Assembly: GCF_011400295.1 (NCBI RefSeq)
Contig: NZ_CP049859.1
Location: forward strand, 372,001-436,000
Origin: Erysipelothrix sp. HDW6A
GTDB taxonomy: Bacteria; Bacillota_I; Bacilli_A; Erysipelotrichales; Erysipelotrichaceae
Direction of reading: 5' to 3'
Length of the DNA stretch: 64,000 bases
Positions 1 through 9,268 of this stretch are shown here, piece after piece. The notes below the pieces were generated by a model. It saw only the letters and a list, made by a program, of their open reading frames with translations. It was not told the origin of the DNA and did not search any database. Each line of letters starts with the position of its first letter. The first letter of the stretch is position 1. A program made the translations under genes and the position numbers.

Positions 1-1
1 A

Positions 2-580
2 ACAGATACATTTGACACAATCGGTACATTTATCGGTACTGGTCGCCGTACAGGTATCTTTACAAAAGAAGATGAGTTAGCTTTAGAAGAAGGAAAAGGC
101 TTCTCATCAAAAATGGATAAAGCAATGTTTGCTGATTCCATTGCAACATCAGTAGGAGCTATCTTTGGGACATCCAATACAACAACATTTGTTGAGAGTT
201 CAGCAGGTATTGAAGCAGGTGGACGTACTGGTTTAACATCAGTAGTTACAGCAATTTGTTTTGCATTAAGTATCTTTATTGCACCAATTGTTTCGTTAAT
301 ACCAAGTGCAGCTACAGCTCCAGCATTAATTGTTGTAGGTATTCTTATGAGTTCAGCATTTGCTGATATTGAGTGGTCAGAGTTTGAAATTGCGGTACCA
401 GCTTTCTTTACAGTATTAATGACAGTGCTTGCTTATAGTATCTCAACAGGGCTTGCGTTTGGATTTATTGCGTTCTGTCTTGTTAAATTAGCAACAGGTA
501 AGTTTAAAGACGTACACCCAATTGTGTATATCTCAACAGCGCTGTTTGTAATCAACTTTGTTTTAGAAGCACTTAACTAA
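2..580 (+). CDS. NCS2/AzgA-family purine permease, C-terminal part
   Basis: This is the 3' part of a membrane permease whose start lies before the window; the frame is open from base 2. The visible start of the fragment reads TDTFDTIGTFIGTGRRTG. It is followed by SVGAIFGTSNTTTFVESSAGIEAGGRTG, a conserved region of AzgA-type adenine/guanine/hypoxanthine permeases (PbuG/PbuO relatives). Several hydrophobic helices follow up to the C-terminus (about residues 75-190 of the fragment). The family imports nucleobases by proton symport across the cytoplasmic membrane. The exact base cannot be read from this fragment. The gene ends just before a strong terminator, so it is the last gene of its transcript. 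Purine riboswitches often precede such genes, but that region is outside the window. Confidence 0.88.
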   Translation, partial: TDTFDTIGTFIGTGRRTGIFTKEDELALEEGKGFSSKMDKAMFADSIATSVGAIFGTSNTTTFVESSAGIEAGGRTGLTSVVTAICFALSIFIAPIVSLIPSAATAPALIVVGILMSSAFADIEWSEFEIAVPAFFTVLMTVLAYSISTGLAFGFIAFCLVKLATGKFKDVHPIVYISTALFVINFVLEALN

Positions 581-588
581 TAATATGT

Positions 589-617
589 AACCCTTACTTC
601 GGTAAGGGTTTTATTTT
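589..617 (+). terminator. Intrinsic terminator after purine permease
   Basis: A perfect 9-bp stem (589-597 with 602-610) closes on a TTCG tetraloop and is followed by a T-rich tail. Confidence 0.9.
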
Positions 618-623
618 ACCTGA

Positions 624-651
624 TTGCATGTTCACAAAGACTTGTTATAAT
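624..651 (+). promoter_or_regulatory. Sigma-A promoter of the GntR regulator
   Basis: A -35 like TTGCAT (624-629) and a -10 TATAAT (646-651) are separated by 16 bp. The -10 region contains TTATAAT, the same half-site found in the inverted repeat at 1391-1406, which suggests autoregulation. Confidence 0.65.
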
Positions 652-676
652 AGATTTAGAAATGGGGAGAATGCCA

Positions 677-1372
677 ATGAGACGTATTTTATATGAAGAT
701 GTAGCACGTGATATGAAAGAGAAAATACTGAAAGGTATTTACCCAGTGGGTTCATACATACCTACAGAGAATGAATTAGAAGTGATGTATGATGTAAGTA
801 AAGTCACGATAAGAAGGGCTATAGAAATTCTAACGCAAGACGGATATCTTGAGAAAAAAAGTGGAAAAGGTACCACTGTTTTAAGCAACCGTACTTTCAA
901 TAAGCTGTCAAAGGCGAGCTCTTACTCTTCAATTTTAGAGGAATCTGGTCATGATATCGTAAAAAAGGTTCGCTCTGTTAAATTAATTAAACAAGAAGAA
1001 GTTCCTGATACTGTTACACTCAAAGGATTGCCTTCGATTGTAAAATATGAACGGGTTTATGAATTTGAAGGAAAACCATATATTTATTTTATTCATTATG
1101 TAGCTGTTGAAGGCGATTATAAAATTTTAGAGAAACAAGATGTTTCCTTATATGCATGGATGTACCAGAATGGGGTAGAAATTGATCGTATTAATGACGC
1201 TTTCGCAATATCAGAGGTTCCTAGTGATATTAAAGAAGTATTGTTAATGGATAAAGAGTCATTATTAATGCGTACACGTTCTTCATTTGATCATCAAGGA
1301 AACTGCGTTGAGTTTGCAATATCATATTATAATACAGAAATTCATCCCTACGAAGTACAATATCAAGTATAA
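677..1372 (+). CDS. GntR-family transcriptional regulator (HutC/UTRA type)
   Basis: A cytoplasmic DNA-binding regulator of about 231 residues. The N-terminal winged helix (about residues 5-70) shows the GntR pattern: YEDVARDMKEKILKG, then SYIPTENELEVMYDVSKVTIRRAI, then a GYLEKKSGKGT wing. The C-terminal half looks like a UTRA effector domain (SSILEESG, YERVYEFEGKPYIYFIHYV and ISYYNTE segments), which normally binds a sugar phosphate. I chose the ATG at 677 because GGGGAGA at 664-670 lies six bases before it; in-frame ATGs at 662 and 671 are less well placed. The gene heads the amino-sugar-acid operon and probably controls it. The ligand is not known. Confidence 0.88.
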   Translation: MRRILYEDVARDMKEKILKGIYPVGSYIPTENELEVMYDVSKVTIRRAIEILTQDGYLEKKSGKGTTVLSNRTFNKLSKASSYSSILEESGHDIVKKVRSVKLIKQEEVPDTVTLKGLPSIVKYERVYEFEGKPYIYFIHYVAVEGDYKILEKQDVSLYAWMYQNGVEIDRINDAFAISEVPSDIKEVLLMDKESLLMRTRSSFDHQGNCVEFAISYYNTEIHPYEVQYQV

Positions 1373-1390
1373 TATAATTCCACTTCAAAC

Positions 1391-1406
1391 ATTATAATGT
1401 TATAAT
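1391..1406 (+). promoter_or_regulatory. Candidate GntR operator overlapping the -10 of the catabolic operon
   Basis: ATTATAATGTTATAAT is an inverted repeat with perfect 7-bp arms and a 2-bp centre. It contains two possible TATAAT boxes and lies between the GntR gene and the next gene, where a repressor would block RNA polymerase. The link to this GntR protein is inference. Confidence 0.5.
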
Positions 1407-1431
1407 GTTAGTAAGAAAAGAGGAATCTACA

Positions 1432-2520
1432 ATGAAAAGAAGACTTGGTGTATCAATTTATCCAGATCATAGTGATTATGAAAAGGATATCGCTTATTTA
1501 AAGAAAGCTGCTGATTTAGGGTTTAGTCGAATCTTTATGAGTATGCTTGAAGTTACTGAAGGCAAAGATGTTGTTGCTGAGAAGTTTGGTAAGATTATTA
1601 AAGAAGCAAAAAACATGGGCTATGAGACTATATTAGACATTGCTCCATCAATTTTTGATGACTTAGGTATCTCTTATGATGATCTAAGCTTTTTTGCTGA
1701 AATTGGAGCAGATGGCATTCGCTTAGATGAAAGCTTCAATGGAAGTAAGGAAGCAATGCTTTCATATAATGAATATGGACTAATAATTGAACTGAATATG
1801 AGTAACGATGTTGCGTATTTGGATAGCATCTTATCGTATCAAGCAAACCGTCCGTTCCTATATGGTTGTCATAACTTCTATCCACAAGATGGCTCTGCGC
1901 TTCCGTTAGACTTCTTTGAATCGTGCTCAAAACGCTTCAAGAAAGAAGGTATTCGTACAGCTGCGTTTGTAAGTTCACAAGTTGGCACTTACGGACCATG
2001 GAATGTAAACGACGGACTACCTACGCTAGAAATGCATCGTAATCTTCCTCTAGCAACACAAACTAAACACTTGTTTGCGACAGGTTTAATTGATGACGTT
2101 ATTATTGGAAATGCTTATGCAAGTGACGAAGAACTGGAGGCAATGGCAGCTGTAAATCGTTACCAACTTGAGTTTGATGTTGTTGTTGATCGTGAGATTA
2201 GTGACCTTGAAAGAACAATTATTGAAGATAATCAACATGTACGTCGTGGGGATATTACCAAACAAATGATTCGTTCAACATGGGTTCGAGTTAAGTATGG
2301 CAAAGAAGCAAACCCTGTAATCCCTGGTCATGACTTTAAACGAGGAGATGTTCTTTTAGGTAATGATGATTTTGGTAAATATAAGAACGAACTTCAAATT
2401 GCATTAGAAGATCATAGTGATAATCGTAAGAATATTGTAGGTCACATTGCTCCGGAAGAAGTAATGCTTCTTGATTATGTTTTACCTTGGAGTAAATTCA
2501 AACTAAAGGTAAGATCATGA
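1432..2520 (+). CDS. MupG family (DUF871) 6-phospho-N-acetylmuramidase-like protein
   Basis: A protein of about 362 residues with the DUF871/MupG pattern. An N-terminal TIM barrel (from RRLGVSIYPDHSDYEKDIAYL, with IFMSMLE, LDIAPS, GIRLDESF, GCHNFYPQDGSALP and AFVSSQVGTYGPW segments) is followed by a small C-terminal domain rich in beta strands (GHDFKRGDVLLGNDDFG). In the characterised member, MupG of Staphylococcus aureus, the enzyme cleaves MurNAc-6-phosphate-GlcNAc taken up during cell-wall recycling. The start at 1432 is preceded by AAAGAGGA; an ATG 27 bases earlier has no such site. Its end overlaps the amidohydrolase gene by four bases (ATGA), so the two are translationally coupled. The substrate in this operon may instead be a related phosphorylated amino sugar. 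Confidence 0.85.
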   Translation: MKRRLGVSIYPDHSDYEKDIAYLKKAADLGFSRIFMSMLEVTEGKDVVAEKFGKIIKEAKNMGYETILDIAPSIFDDLGISYDDLSFFAEIGADGIRLDESFNGSKEAMLSYNEYGLIIELNMSNDVAYLDSILSYQANRPFLYGCHNFYPQDGSALPLDFFESCSKRFKKEGIRTAAFVSSQVGTYGPWNVNDGLPTLEMHRNLPLATQTKHLFATGLIDDVIIGNAYASDEELEAMAAVNRYQLEFDVVVDREISDLERTIIEDNQHVRRGDITKQMIRSTWVRVKYGKEANPVIPGHDFKRGDVLLGNDDFGKYKNELQIALEDHSDNRKNIVGHIAPEEVMLLDYVLPWSKFKLKVRS

Positions 2521-3629
2521 ATGCGGTTGATTTAGTCATACAAGGTGGCATCGATATCAATGGTAATTCACTTGAAGTAGCGATTACCAACGGAATTATT
2601 ACGCAAATTGGTCCAAAATTAGATGTCGAAGCAAAAGAAGTCATTAGCCTCGAAGAAAACACATATATCAGTGCTGGTTGGATAGATTCACATGTTCACT
2701 GTTATGAAGCGATGAACTTATACTATGATTTCCCTGATGAAATTGGAGTTCTTGCTGGTGTCACAACGGTTGTGGATGCAGGAAGTAGTGGCGAAGCAAA
2801 TATTAAAGACTTCTATGAACGAACACGAAAAGCTAAGACAAACGTATATGCCTTGATGAATATTTCTAAGAATGGGATTGTAACTCAAGATGAGTTAGCA
2901 GATTTACGAAATATTAATAACGACATAAACGAGTTAAGAATTCGTGAGTTAGAAGATTTTATTGTTGGGATTAAGGCAAGAATGAGTAAAACTGTTGTAG
3001 GAGACAATGATACAATCCCTCTGAAAATGGCCAAAGAGCTTCAACATCGCTTTGAAGATTTGCCACTGATGGTTCATATTGGATCACGCCCACCAAGCCT
3101 TGAAGACATCTTCGAGATTTGCGAAGCGGGTGATATCATTACTCACTGCTATAATGGAAAAGAGAATGGTATTGTATCTCCAGAAGGCAAGATAAAATCT
3201 TTTGTCTGGGATGCATATCATAAAGGATTATTATTTGATATAGGTCATGGAACTGATAGTTTTAACTTTAAAGTAGCACATCAAGCGTTTGATGAAGGTG
3301 TCTTATGTAATACAATTAGTTCAGATATATACTATCGAAATCGTATTAATGGTCCAGTGTACGATCTTGCGACCACAATGGAAAAAGGACTAGAAATGGG
3401 TCTGAGCTTAGAACAGGTTATTGAAATGGTCACGGTTCATCCAGCTAGAATGTATCACCTCGAAAATAAAGGTGAATTACTACCTGGAAAAGATGCAGAT
3501 CTTAGTCTATTCAAGATTATTGAAGCTAAGAAAACATTGAAAGATTCAAATGGAAACGAATCGGAAATCAACCAGACGATTGTTCCTGTAATGGCGGTAG
3601 TTGGTGGTAAACCTTGGAAGGTGGTGTAA
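2517..3629 (+). CDS. Amidohydrolase/deacetylase family metallohydrolase (EF_0837-like)
   Basis: A 370-residue metal-dependent amidohydrolase. The N-terminal small domain ends in the metal motif GWIDSHVHCYE (about residues 56-66). Further expected ligands are K in GIKARMSK, H in LMVHIGSRPPS, H in DIITHCYNGKENG, and the aspartate in NTISSDIYYRNR. The motif MVTVHPARMYHL...GKDADLSLF closes the fold, as in dihydroorotase-like deacetylases. This family regularly sits next to DgaE/DgaF-type genes. A reasonable role is removal of an N-acyl group from an amino-sugar acid before deamination, but the substrate is inferred. It overlaps the upstream gene by four bases and is followed almost directly by the ammonia lyase gene. 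Confidence 0.85.
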   Translation: MNAVDLVIQGGIDINGNSLEVAITNGIITQIGPKLDVEAKEVISLEENTYISAGWIDSHVHCYEAMNLYYDFPDEIGVLAGVTTVVDAGSSGEANIKDFYERTRKAKTNVYALMNISKNGIVTQDELADLRNINNDINELRIRELEDFIVGIKARMSKTVVGDNDTIPLKMAKELQHRFEDLPLMVHIGSRPPSLEDIFEICEAGDIITHCYNGKENGIVSPEGKIKSFVWDAYHKGLLFDIGHGTDSFNFKVAHQAFDEGVLCNTISSDIYYRNRINGPVYDLATTMEKGLEMGLSLEQVIEMVTVHPARMYHLENKGELLPGKDADLSLFKIIEAKKTLKDSNGNESEINQTIVPVMAVVGGKPWKVV

Positions 3630-3631
3630 GT

Positions 3632-4729
3632 ATGGATGTGTATGAAAAATACAAGCTTCAAAGAGTTATAAATGCTAGTGGAAAGATGACGATATTAGGT
3701 GTTTCAAAAGTATCTGATAAGGTTTCTGAGGCTCAGAAAACAGGTGGACAAAACTTCTTTGTGATGAAAGATTTGCTGAAAGAAACGGGAGCTTATCTAG
3801 CGCACCGATTAGGTGCTGAGGATGCTGTTATTGTATCATCGGCAAGTGCTGGTATTGCTCAATCTGTTGCGGCTGTTATTGGCAAAGGAGATGCGTATCA
3901 CTTAATGCATCCTTATGATTCACGTTACCAATGTAAAGAGATTATTATTCCTAAAGGTCATAATGTAAACTACGGAACATCTGTAGAACTTATGATTCAA
4001 CAGGGTGGTGGTAAGGTTGTTGAAGCGGGATATGCAAATGAATGTACGCCAGAACATATTGCCATGAATATTACCGAAAACACTGCAGCGATTTTTTATG
4101 TTAAGAGTCATCACACTGTACAAAAAAGTATGTTAACAGTAGAAGAAGCTGTGATGGTTGCTAAAGAGCACTCTGTGCCATTAATAATTGATGTAGCTGC
4201 AGAGGAAGATTTAACAAAATACTATGAATTAGGCTGTGACCTTGTCATCTACAGTGGAGCTAAGGCGATTGAGGGTCCTAGTTCAGGTCTTGTTCTAGGA
4301 AAAGAAGAACTGGTGTCCTGGGTGCGTATGCAGTCCTCTGGCTTAGGGCGATCGATGAAAATCGGTAAAGAAAACATCTTAGGATTTGTTGAGGCTGTAG
4401 ATCAATATTTAGATTCAGGATCAGAAAGCAAAGAATCTATGTTAGCTCGTCTAAATCCATTCATCGATGCGTTAAACCTTATCCCTGGAATTAAGGCCCA
4501 GTGTGTTCAAGATGGAGCAGGACGAGAAATTTATCGTGCATCTGTAAAAGTAGATTCGAAGCTTATGAATGCTCATGAGTTAATCGATAGATTAAAAGAT
4601 GGAAACACAGCAGTGTATACCAGAGAATATCAAGCAAACAATGGAATTATTGAATTTGATATTCGTAGTGTAAATGAAGATGAAATGTCTGTCATAGTAG
4701 ATAAACTGAAAAATGTTTTAGGAGGATAA
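3632..4729 (+). CDS. dgaE: DgaE-family PLP-dependent ammonia lyase
   Basis: A 365-residue PLP enzyme of the SelA-like aspartate-aminotransferase fold. It begins YEKYKLQRVINASGKMT, shows the cofactor-binding stretch DAVIVSSASAGIAQSVAAVIG, and has the likely Schiff-base lysine in IYSGAKAIEGPSSGL (about residue 212). DgaE of Salmonella converts D-glucosaminate-6-phosphate to 2-keto-3-deoxygluconate-6-phosphate and ammonia. The next gene encodes the matching aldolase, which supports the same reaction here. I chose the ATG at 3632, which follows GGAAGGTGG; an earlier ATG at 3614 lies inside the preceding gene and lacks a ribosome site. Length matches the family. Confidence 0.85.
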   Translation: MDVYEKYKLQRVINASGKMTILGVSKVSDKVSEAQKTGGQNFFVMKDLLKETGAYLAHRLGAEDAVIVSSASAGIAQSVAAVIGKGDAYHLMHPYDSRYQCKEIIIPKGHNVNYGTSVELMIQQGGGKVVEAGYANECTPEHIAMNITENTAAIFYVKSHHTVQKSMLTVEEAVMVAKEHSVPLIIDVAAEEDLTKYYELGCDLVIYSGAKAIEGPSSGLVLGKEELVSWVRMQSSGLGRSMKIGKENILGFVEAVDQYLDSGSESKESMLARLNPFIDALNLIPGIKAQCVQDGAGREIYRASVKVDSKLMNAHELIDRLKDGNTAVYTREYQANNGIIEFDIRSVNEDEMSVIVDKLKNVLGG

Positions 4730-4730
4730 G

Positions 4731-5471
4731 ATGAAATTAAGTCCGAAAATGTATAAAAATAGAGTGTGTTTAAATGTACTTGCCGGTTCTGTAGACAATG
4801 CGAAAGATTGTTATGAAGCAAGTGATGGGTATGTTGTTCTTGGTGTATTGAGTAAGAGTTATGAGACAGATGAAGCAGCCATTCAAGATATGAAAAAATA
4901 TCAAGAAGCTACAGAAAATGCTTTATCAATTGGTTTAGGAGCAGGAGACCCGAATCAAAGTTATATGGTTACGCGACTCTCAAGAGTGTTACAACCGCAA
5001 CATGTTAACCAAGTGTTCACAGGTGTCGGTGCAAGTAGAGGGGCGTTAGCACAGGGTGAAACTGTGATTAATGGACTAATATCACCTACGGGTAAAGTAG
5101 GAATCGTTAACATTGCAACAGGTCCTCTATCATCCCAAGGTGAAGCTGTTGAGGTAACAATCGAACAAGCGATAGCTATGTTAAAAGACATGGGAGGAAC
5201 ATCAGTAAAGTATTTCCCTATGAAAGGTTTAGCACACCGTGATGAGTATATTGCTGTCGCTAAAGCTTGTGCAGACCATAACTTTGCTTTAGAACCAACC
5301 GGAGGTATTGATTTAGATAACTTTGAAGAAATTCTTCAAATTGCCCTTGATGCAGGAGTTCAAACAATTATTCCTCATGTATATTCCTCGATTATTGATA
5401 AAGAAACAGGAAATACTAATCCTGAAGATGTCCGAACATTATTTGAAATAATCAAGAGAGTCGTGATTTAA
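4731..5471 (+). CDS. dgaF: DgaF-family 2-keto-3-deoxygluconate-6-phosphate aldolase
   Basis: A 246-residue TIM-barrel protein of the KDGP-aldolase family (formerly DUF1341). It starts KLSPKMYKNRVCLNVLAGS. Later segments are LSIGLGAGDPNQ, QVFTGVGASRG, SPTGKVGIVNIATGP, GGTSVKYFPMKG (with a lysine suitable for a Schiff base) and ALEPTGGIDLDNF. The family cleaves 2-keto-3-deoxygluconate-6-phosphate to pyruvate and glyceraldehyde-3-phosphate in the cytoplasm. AGGAGG directly precedes the start, and the gene begins one base after the dgaE stop, so the two are tightly coupled. The order dgaE-dgaF matches known glucosaminate operons. Confidence 0.87.
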   Translation: MKLSPKMYKNRVCLNVLAGSVDNAKDCYEASDGYVVLGVLSKSYETDEAAIQDMKKYQEATENALSIGLGAGDPNQSYMVTRLSRVLQPQHVNQVFTGVGASRGALAQGETVINGLISPTGKVGIVNIATGPLSSQGEAVEVTIEQAIAMLKDMGGTSVKYFPMKGLAHRDEYIAVAKACADHNFALEPTGGIDLDNFEEILQIALDAGVQTIIPHVYSSIIDKETGNTNPEDVRTLFEIIKRVVI

Positions 5472-5473
5472 GT

Positions 5474-6457
5474 ATGAAACAAATCGTAGCTTACGGCGAA
5501 ATAATGATGCGTTTGAATCCGAATGAGTATAAACGTCTAGATCAAACTTCGAACTTAGAAATGAGTTTCACAGGAACTGGGCTTAATGTGCTTGCAGGGT
5601 TAGCGAGACATAACTATAGCACGAAGCTATTAAGTATACTGCCAAATAATCGTGTTGGTGAAGTTGCGAAGGCGAGCATTCGTCATCATAATATTCAAGA
5701 CACTTCCATTAAACTAAATGGTAACCATATTGGTATCTATCTTATTGAACTTGGTTATGAATACCGTCCATCGGAAGTGACATATTTAAACCGTTCACAG
5801 AGTGCGTTCAATACAACGATACTGAGTGAAGAAGAAATTGCTGAAGCATTAAATGACGCCTGCTTATTACACTTGTGTGGTATTGCTTTATCGACATCCA
5901 AAACGTCTCTTGATAATGTCTTAAGGCTTGTAGAATATGCTACACAGAAAGATATCCCAATTTGCTTTGATTTTAATTATCGACCATCACTAAACCAAGA
6001 CATGGATGAACAAGAACTTCTAAACTCTTATAAAAAAGTATTGGAGAAGTCCACTATAGTTGTGGGTTCCTTGCGAGATGTAAATCGTTTCACAGCGGAA
6101 GCAGACTTAAAAGAAGCGCTAGATACTTTTACAAATATGTTTGAAATTAAGAAGTTCATAGGCACGATTAAATCAGAAAACGATCAAGAAAAATGGATGC
6201 AGGGGTATGTCTATGCAGACAATAAACTTACAATGAGCGAAAGATATCCAATTAGAGTGTTTGACCGTATTGGAACTGGAGATGCGTTTGTATCTGCGTA
6301 TCTCAGTAAATACTTACGTTCTATAGAAGACAGTGAAAGCATTGAATATGCAACTTGTGCTGCTCATTTAGCATTCACTACAGCAGGAGATACTCCAGTG
6401 CTAGATGAAGCGTTTATTGAAAAATATCGTCGTGAAAAACCAGACGTGATACGTTAA
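5474..6457 (+). CDS. kdgK: PfkB-family sugar kinase, probably 2-keto-3-deoxygluconate kinase
   Basis: A 327-residue ribokinase-fold kinase. It has the N-terminal substrate lobe (GEIMMRLNPNE, then FTGTGLNVLAGLARHNY) and the C-terminal PfkB signature FDRIGTGDAFVSAYLSKYL, in which the aspartate of GTGDAF is the catalytic base. The sequence resembles KdgK-type kinases, which make KDG-6-phosphate, the substrate of the aldolase encoded upstream. If DgaE already makes the phosphorylated keto acid, this kinase would feed in unphosphorylated KDG from another route; this is inference. It is the last gene of the operon, two bases after dgaF and just before a terminator. The ribosome site (AAGAGAG) is weak, consistent with coupling. 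Confidence 0.8.
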   Translation: MKQIVAYGEIMMRLNPNEYKRLDQTSNLEMSFTGTGLNVLAGLARHNYSTKLLSILPNNRVGEVAKASIRHHNIQDTSIKLNGNHIGIYLIELGYEYRPSEVTYLNRSQSAFNTTILSEEEIAEALNDACLLHLCGIALSTSKTSLDNVLRLVEYATQKDIPICFDFNYRPSLNQDMDEQELLNSYKKVLEKSTIVVGSLRDVNRFTAEADLKEALDTFTNMFEIKKFIGTIKSENDQEKWMQGYVYADNKLTMSERYPIRVFDRIGTGDAFVSAYLSKYLRSIEDSESIEYATCAAHLAFTTAGDTPVLDEAFIEKYRREKPDVIR

Positions 6458-6466
6458 TACATGTAG

Positions 6467-6495
6467 AAGCAAACAATTACTGTTTGCTTTTTCTT
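6467..6495 (+). terminator. Terminator of the amino-sugar-acid operon
   Basis: An 8-bp perfect stem (6467-6474 with 6482-6489) has a 7-base loop and a T-rich tail. Confidence 0.85.
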
Positions 6496-6539
6496 TGGAA
6501 ACAAAGCAAAATGGTAATAAAAGTAGAGGTGTTATAAAA

Positions 6540-7046
6540 ATGCTAAAAGAAAAAAGAAACTTTTCAATTGATGAAGTAGAAAAAGAATGTGCATATTTAG
6601 ATTCAAAAGTTAGCTACTTATTAGAAAGCTATAACGGTGATGAGTACTCTTTTATTGAACAGAGTGGAGATTTTGAGTATGCGATCCACTTTACGATTAA
6701 TGAACTAGAGAAAGATGACTTCAAAGAGTATGGTTACCGATACTTGTTTACTTATGTAGGGAGTAGAGGTGGATACTATCACTATCTTGTGAGAGATAAA
6801 AGTAATGCGGATAAATATCGTGATTATGAAGAACGAATTCAAGCAATCCAACTTCTACAAAATAGATTAAGTAGGTTTACCTTTGTTGTTGTAGCTGGTC
6901 TACTCGCATTATTTACCTATCTATTCTTTAAAAATAGAGAAATTGTTTACTTGTTAGTCTTAATTCCTGGGGTTTTACTTGGAGTATATTCTATAATGCT
7001 GCAGAAAAGGTACAAAGATTTTAACCTAAAGTACGGAAAAGACTAG
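6540..7046 (+). CDS. Hypothetical protein with two C-terminal membrane helices
   Basis: A 168-residue protein I do not recognise. The first 110 residues are soluble, acidic and rich in tyrosine (KECAYLDSKVSYLLESYNGDEYSF, YRYLFTYVGSRGGYYHYLVRD). A pair of hydrophobic helices follows at about residues 115-132 and 137-155, then a short basic tail. This suggests a membrane-tethered cytoplasmic domain. The start at 6540 is preceded by AGAGGTG; reading upstream would run into the preceding terminator. It stands alone between the catabolic operon and the galactose regulator, with no evident functional link to either. Confidence 0.7.
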   Translation: MLKEKRNFSIDEVEKECAYLDSKVSYLLESYNGDEYSFIEQSGDFEYAIHFTINELEKDDFKEYGYRYLFTYVGSRGGYYHYLVRDKSNADKYRDYEERIQAIQLLQNRLSRFTFVVVAGLLALFTYLFFKNREIVYLLVLIPGVLLGVYSIMLQKRYKDFNLKYGKD

Positions 7047-7058
7047 ATTATTAAGTAA

Positions 7059-8099
<1,041 letters not shown>

Positions 8100-8104
8100 A
8101 ATCG

Positions 8105-8133
8105 TTGACAAAAGCGCTTACATAACATATTAT
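8105..8133 (+). promoter_or_regulatory. mgl promoter with a LacI/CcpA-type operator in the spacer
   Basis: A TTGACA -35 (8105-8110) and a TATTAT -10 (8128-8133) are 17 bp apart. The spacer contains the palindrome AAGCGCTT (8112-8119), the core of LacI/CcpA-family operators. The right arm (CGCTTACA) matches a cre site well, but the left TG of a full cre is missing. Either the neighbouring GalR-like protein or CcpA could bind. Confidence 0.7.
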
Positions 8134-8145
8134 GGAATTGCATTA

Positions 8146-8158
8146 GTAAAAGTTTTAC
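8146..8158 (+). promoter_or_regulatory. Palindrome in the mgl leader
   Basis: GTAAAAGTTTTAC is a perfect inverted repeat with 6-bp arms around one base. It lies downstream of the -10 and just before the mglB ribosome site. A similar element lies upstream of the regulator gene. It is a candidate second operator. Confidence 0.4.
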
Positions 8159-8176
8159 CACAGAGGAGGAAGTAAA

Positions 8177-9253
8177 ATGAAGAAACTAAGCAAACTATTT
8201 ATGGTGTTATTGTTGGCGCTTTCTTTAGTTGCATGTAGCTCTGATAAAAAAGAAGAGGGCGGAGCTAAAGGAAAGACCTATGAAATTGGAGTTGCAATTT
8301 ATCGTTTTGACGATAACTTTATGACATTATATCGCCAAGAGTTAGAAAAATACTTTGGTGAGGTAGGTCAAAAAGACGGTAATACTTACAAACTTGATAT
8401 TCAAGATGGTAAGCAAGACCAAGCAAACCAAACAGAGCAAATCAATAATTTCATTGCTCAAGGTAAAGATTTAATTATTGCTAACTTAGTGGATCCAACA
8501 GCTGCTGGAAATATTATTAACAGTGCTAAAGCAAAAGAGATCCCTGTAGTCTTAATTAACCGTGAACCAGAACCAAACGAATTAGAAGTTTGGCCAGGTA
8601 AAACTACATACGTTGGAGCAGATGCTACACAATCAGGAACTATTCAAGGTGAAATGATTGCTGCATTAGCAAATAAAGGCGATGTTAACGGTGATGGTGT
8701 TGTGTCTTACATTACATTAATGGGTGACCCAGCAAACGTTGATGCTCAACAACGTACAGAATATTCAATTACTGGTTATGAAGCTAAGGGTGGTAAAGTA
8801 AAACAACTTGCTAAACCTTACCAAGCAAACTGGGATTCAGCTAAAGGACAAGAGTTCACAGCAAGTGCACTTGAACAATTCGGTGCTGAATTAGAAGTAA
8901 TTTTCGCAAATAATGACGGTATGGCAGTTGGTGCTGTTACAGCTATCAATGCAGCGGGCCGTAAGATAAATGAAGATATCTTTATTGTTGGTGTTGATGC
9001 TATTCCTGATGCTATTGAACTCTTAAAAGATGGTAAATTGACAGGTACAGTATTGAATGACCACTTTAACCAATCACATACAGCAGCTGACGTAGCTATT
9101 AAGTTACTCAACGGCGAAGATGTAAAAGCATATTACTGGCATGATTATGTTGGTGTTACAAAACCTGAAGAAGCAGAACTCAAACGAGCAGAAGCAAGAA
9201 CAGAAACAGTAGAAGAGATTAAAGTACGCTACGAAGCACGTAACGCTAACTAA
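8177..9253 (+). CDS. mglB: Galactose/glucose ABC importer, substrate-binding lipoprotein
   Basis: A 358-residue lipoprotein. The N-terminus MKKLSKLFMVLLLALSLVAC carries a lipobox (LVAC, cysteine about 20), so the mature protein is lipid-anchored outside the membrane. The mature part is a type I periplasmic-binding fold of the MglB branch: EIGVAIYRFDDNFMTLYRQ, INNFIAQGKDLIIANLVDP, VLINREPEP, YVGADATQSG and an EF-hand-like calcium loop NKGDVNGDGVVSY. The FANNDGMAVGAVTAI and VGVDAIPDAIELLKDGKLTGTVL segments close the fold. It captures galactose or glucose for MglAC. GAGGAGG precedes the start. It is followed by a stem-loop before mglA, the usual arrangement for keeping the binding protein in excess. 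Confidence 0.92.
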   Translation: MKKLSKLFMVLLLALSLVACSSDKKEEGGAKGKTYEIGVAIYRFDDNFMTLYRQELEKYFGEVGQKDGNTYKLDIQDGKQDQANQTEQINNFIAQGKDLIIANLVDPTAAGNIINSAKAKEIPVVLINREPEPNELEVWPGKTTYVGADATQSGTIQGEMIAALANKGDVNGDGVVSYITLMGDPANVDAQQRTEYSITGYEAKGGKVKQLAKPYQANWDSAKGQEFTASALEQFGAELEVIFANNDGMAVGAVTAINAAGRKINEDIFIVGVDAIPDAIELLKDGKLTGTVLNDHFNQSHTAADVAIKLLNGEDVKAYYWHDYVGVTKPEEAELKRAEARTETVEEIKVRYEARNAN

Positions 9254-9268
9254 TTAGATAGTATTCAA

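Noticed and set aside
1736..1930. Antisense frames of 60-140 codons within many genes, for example here
   Set aside because: They lack ribosome sites and lie opposite clearly conserved coding sequence.
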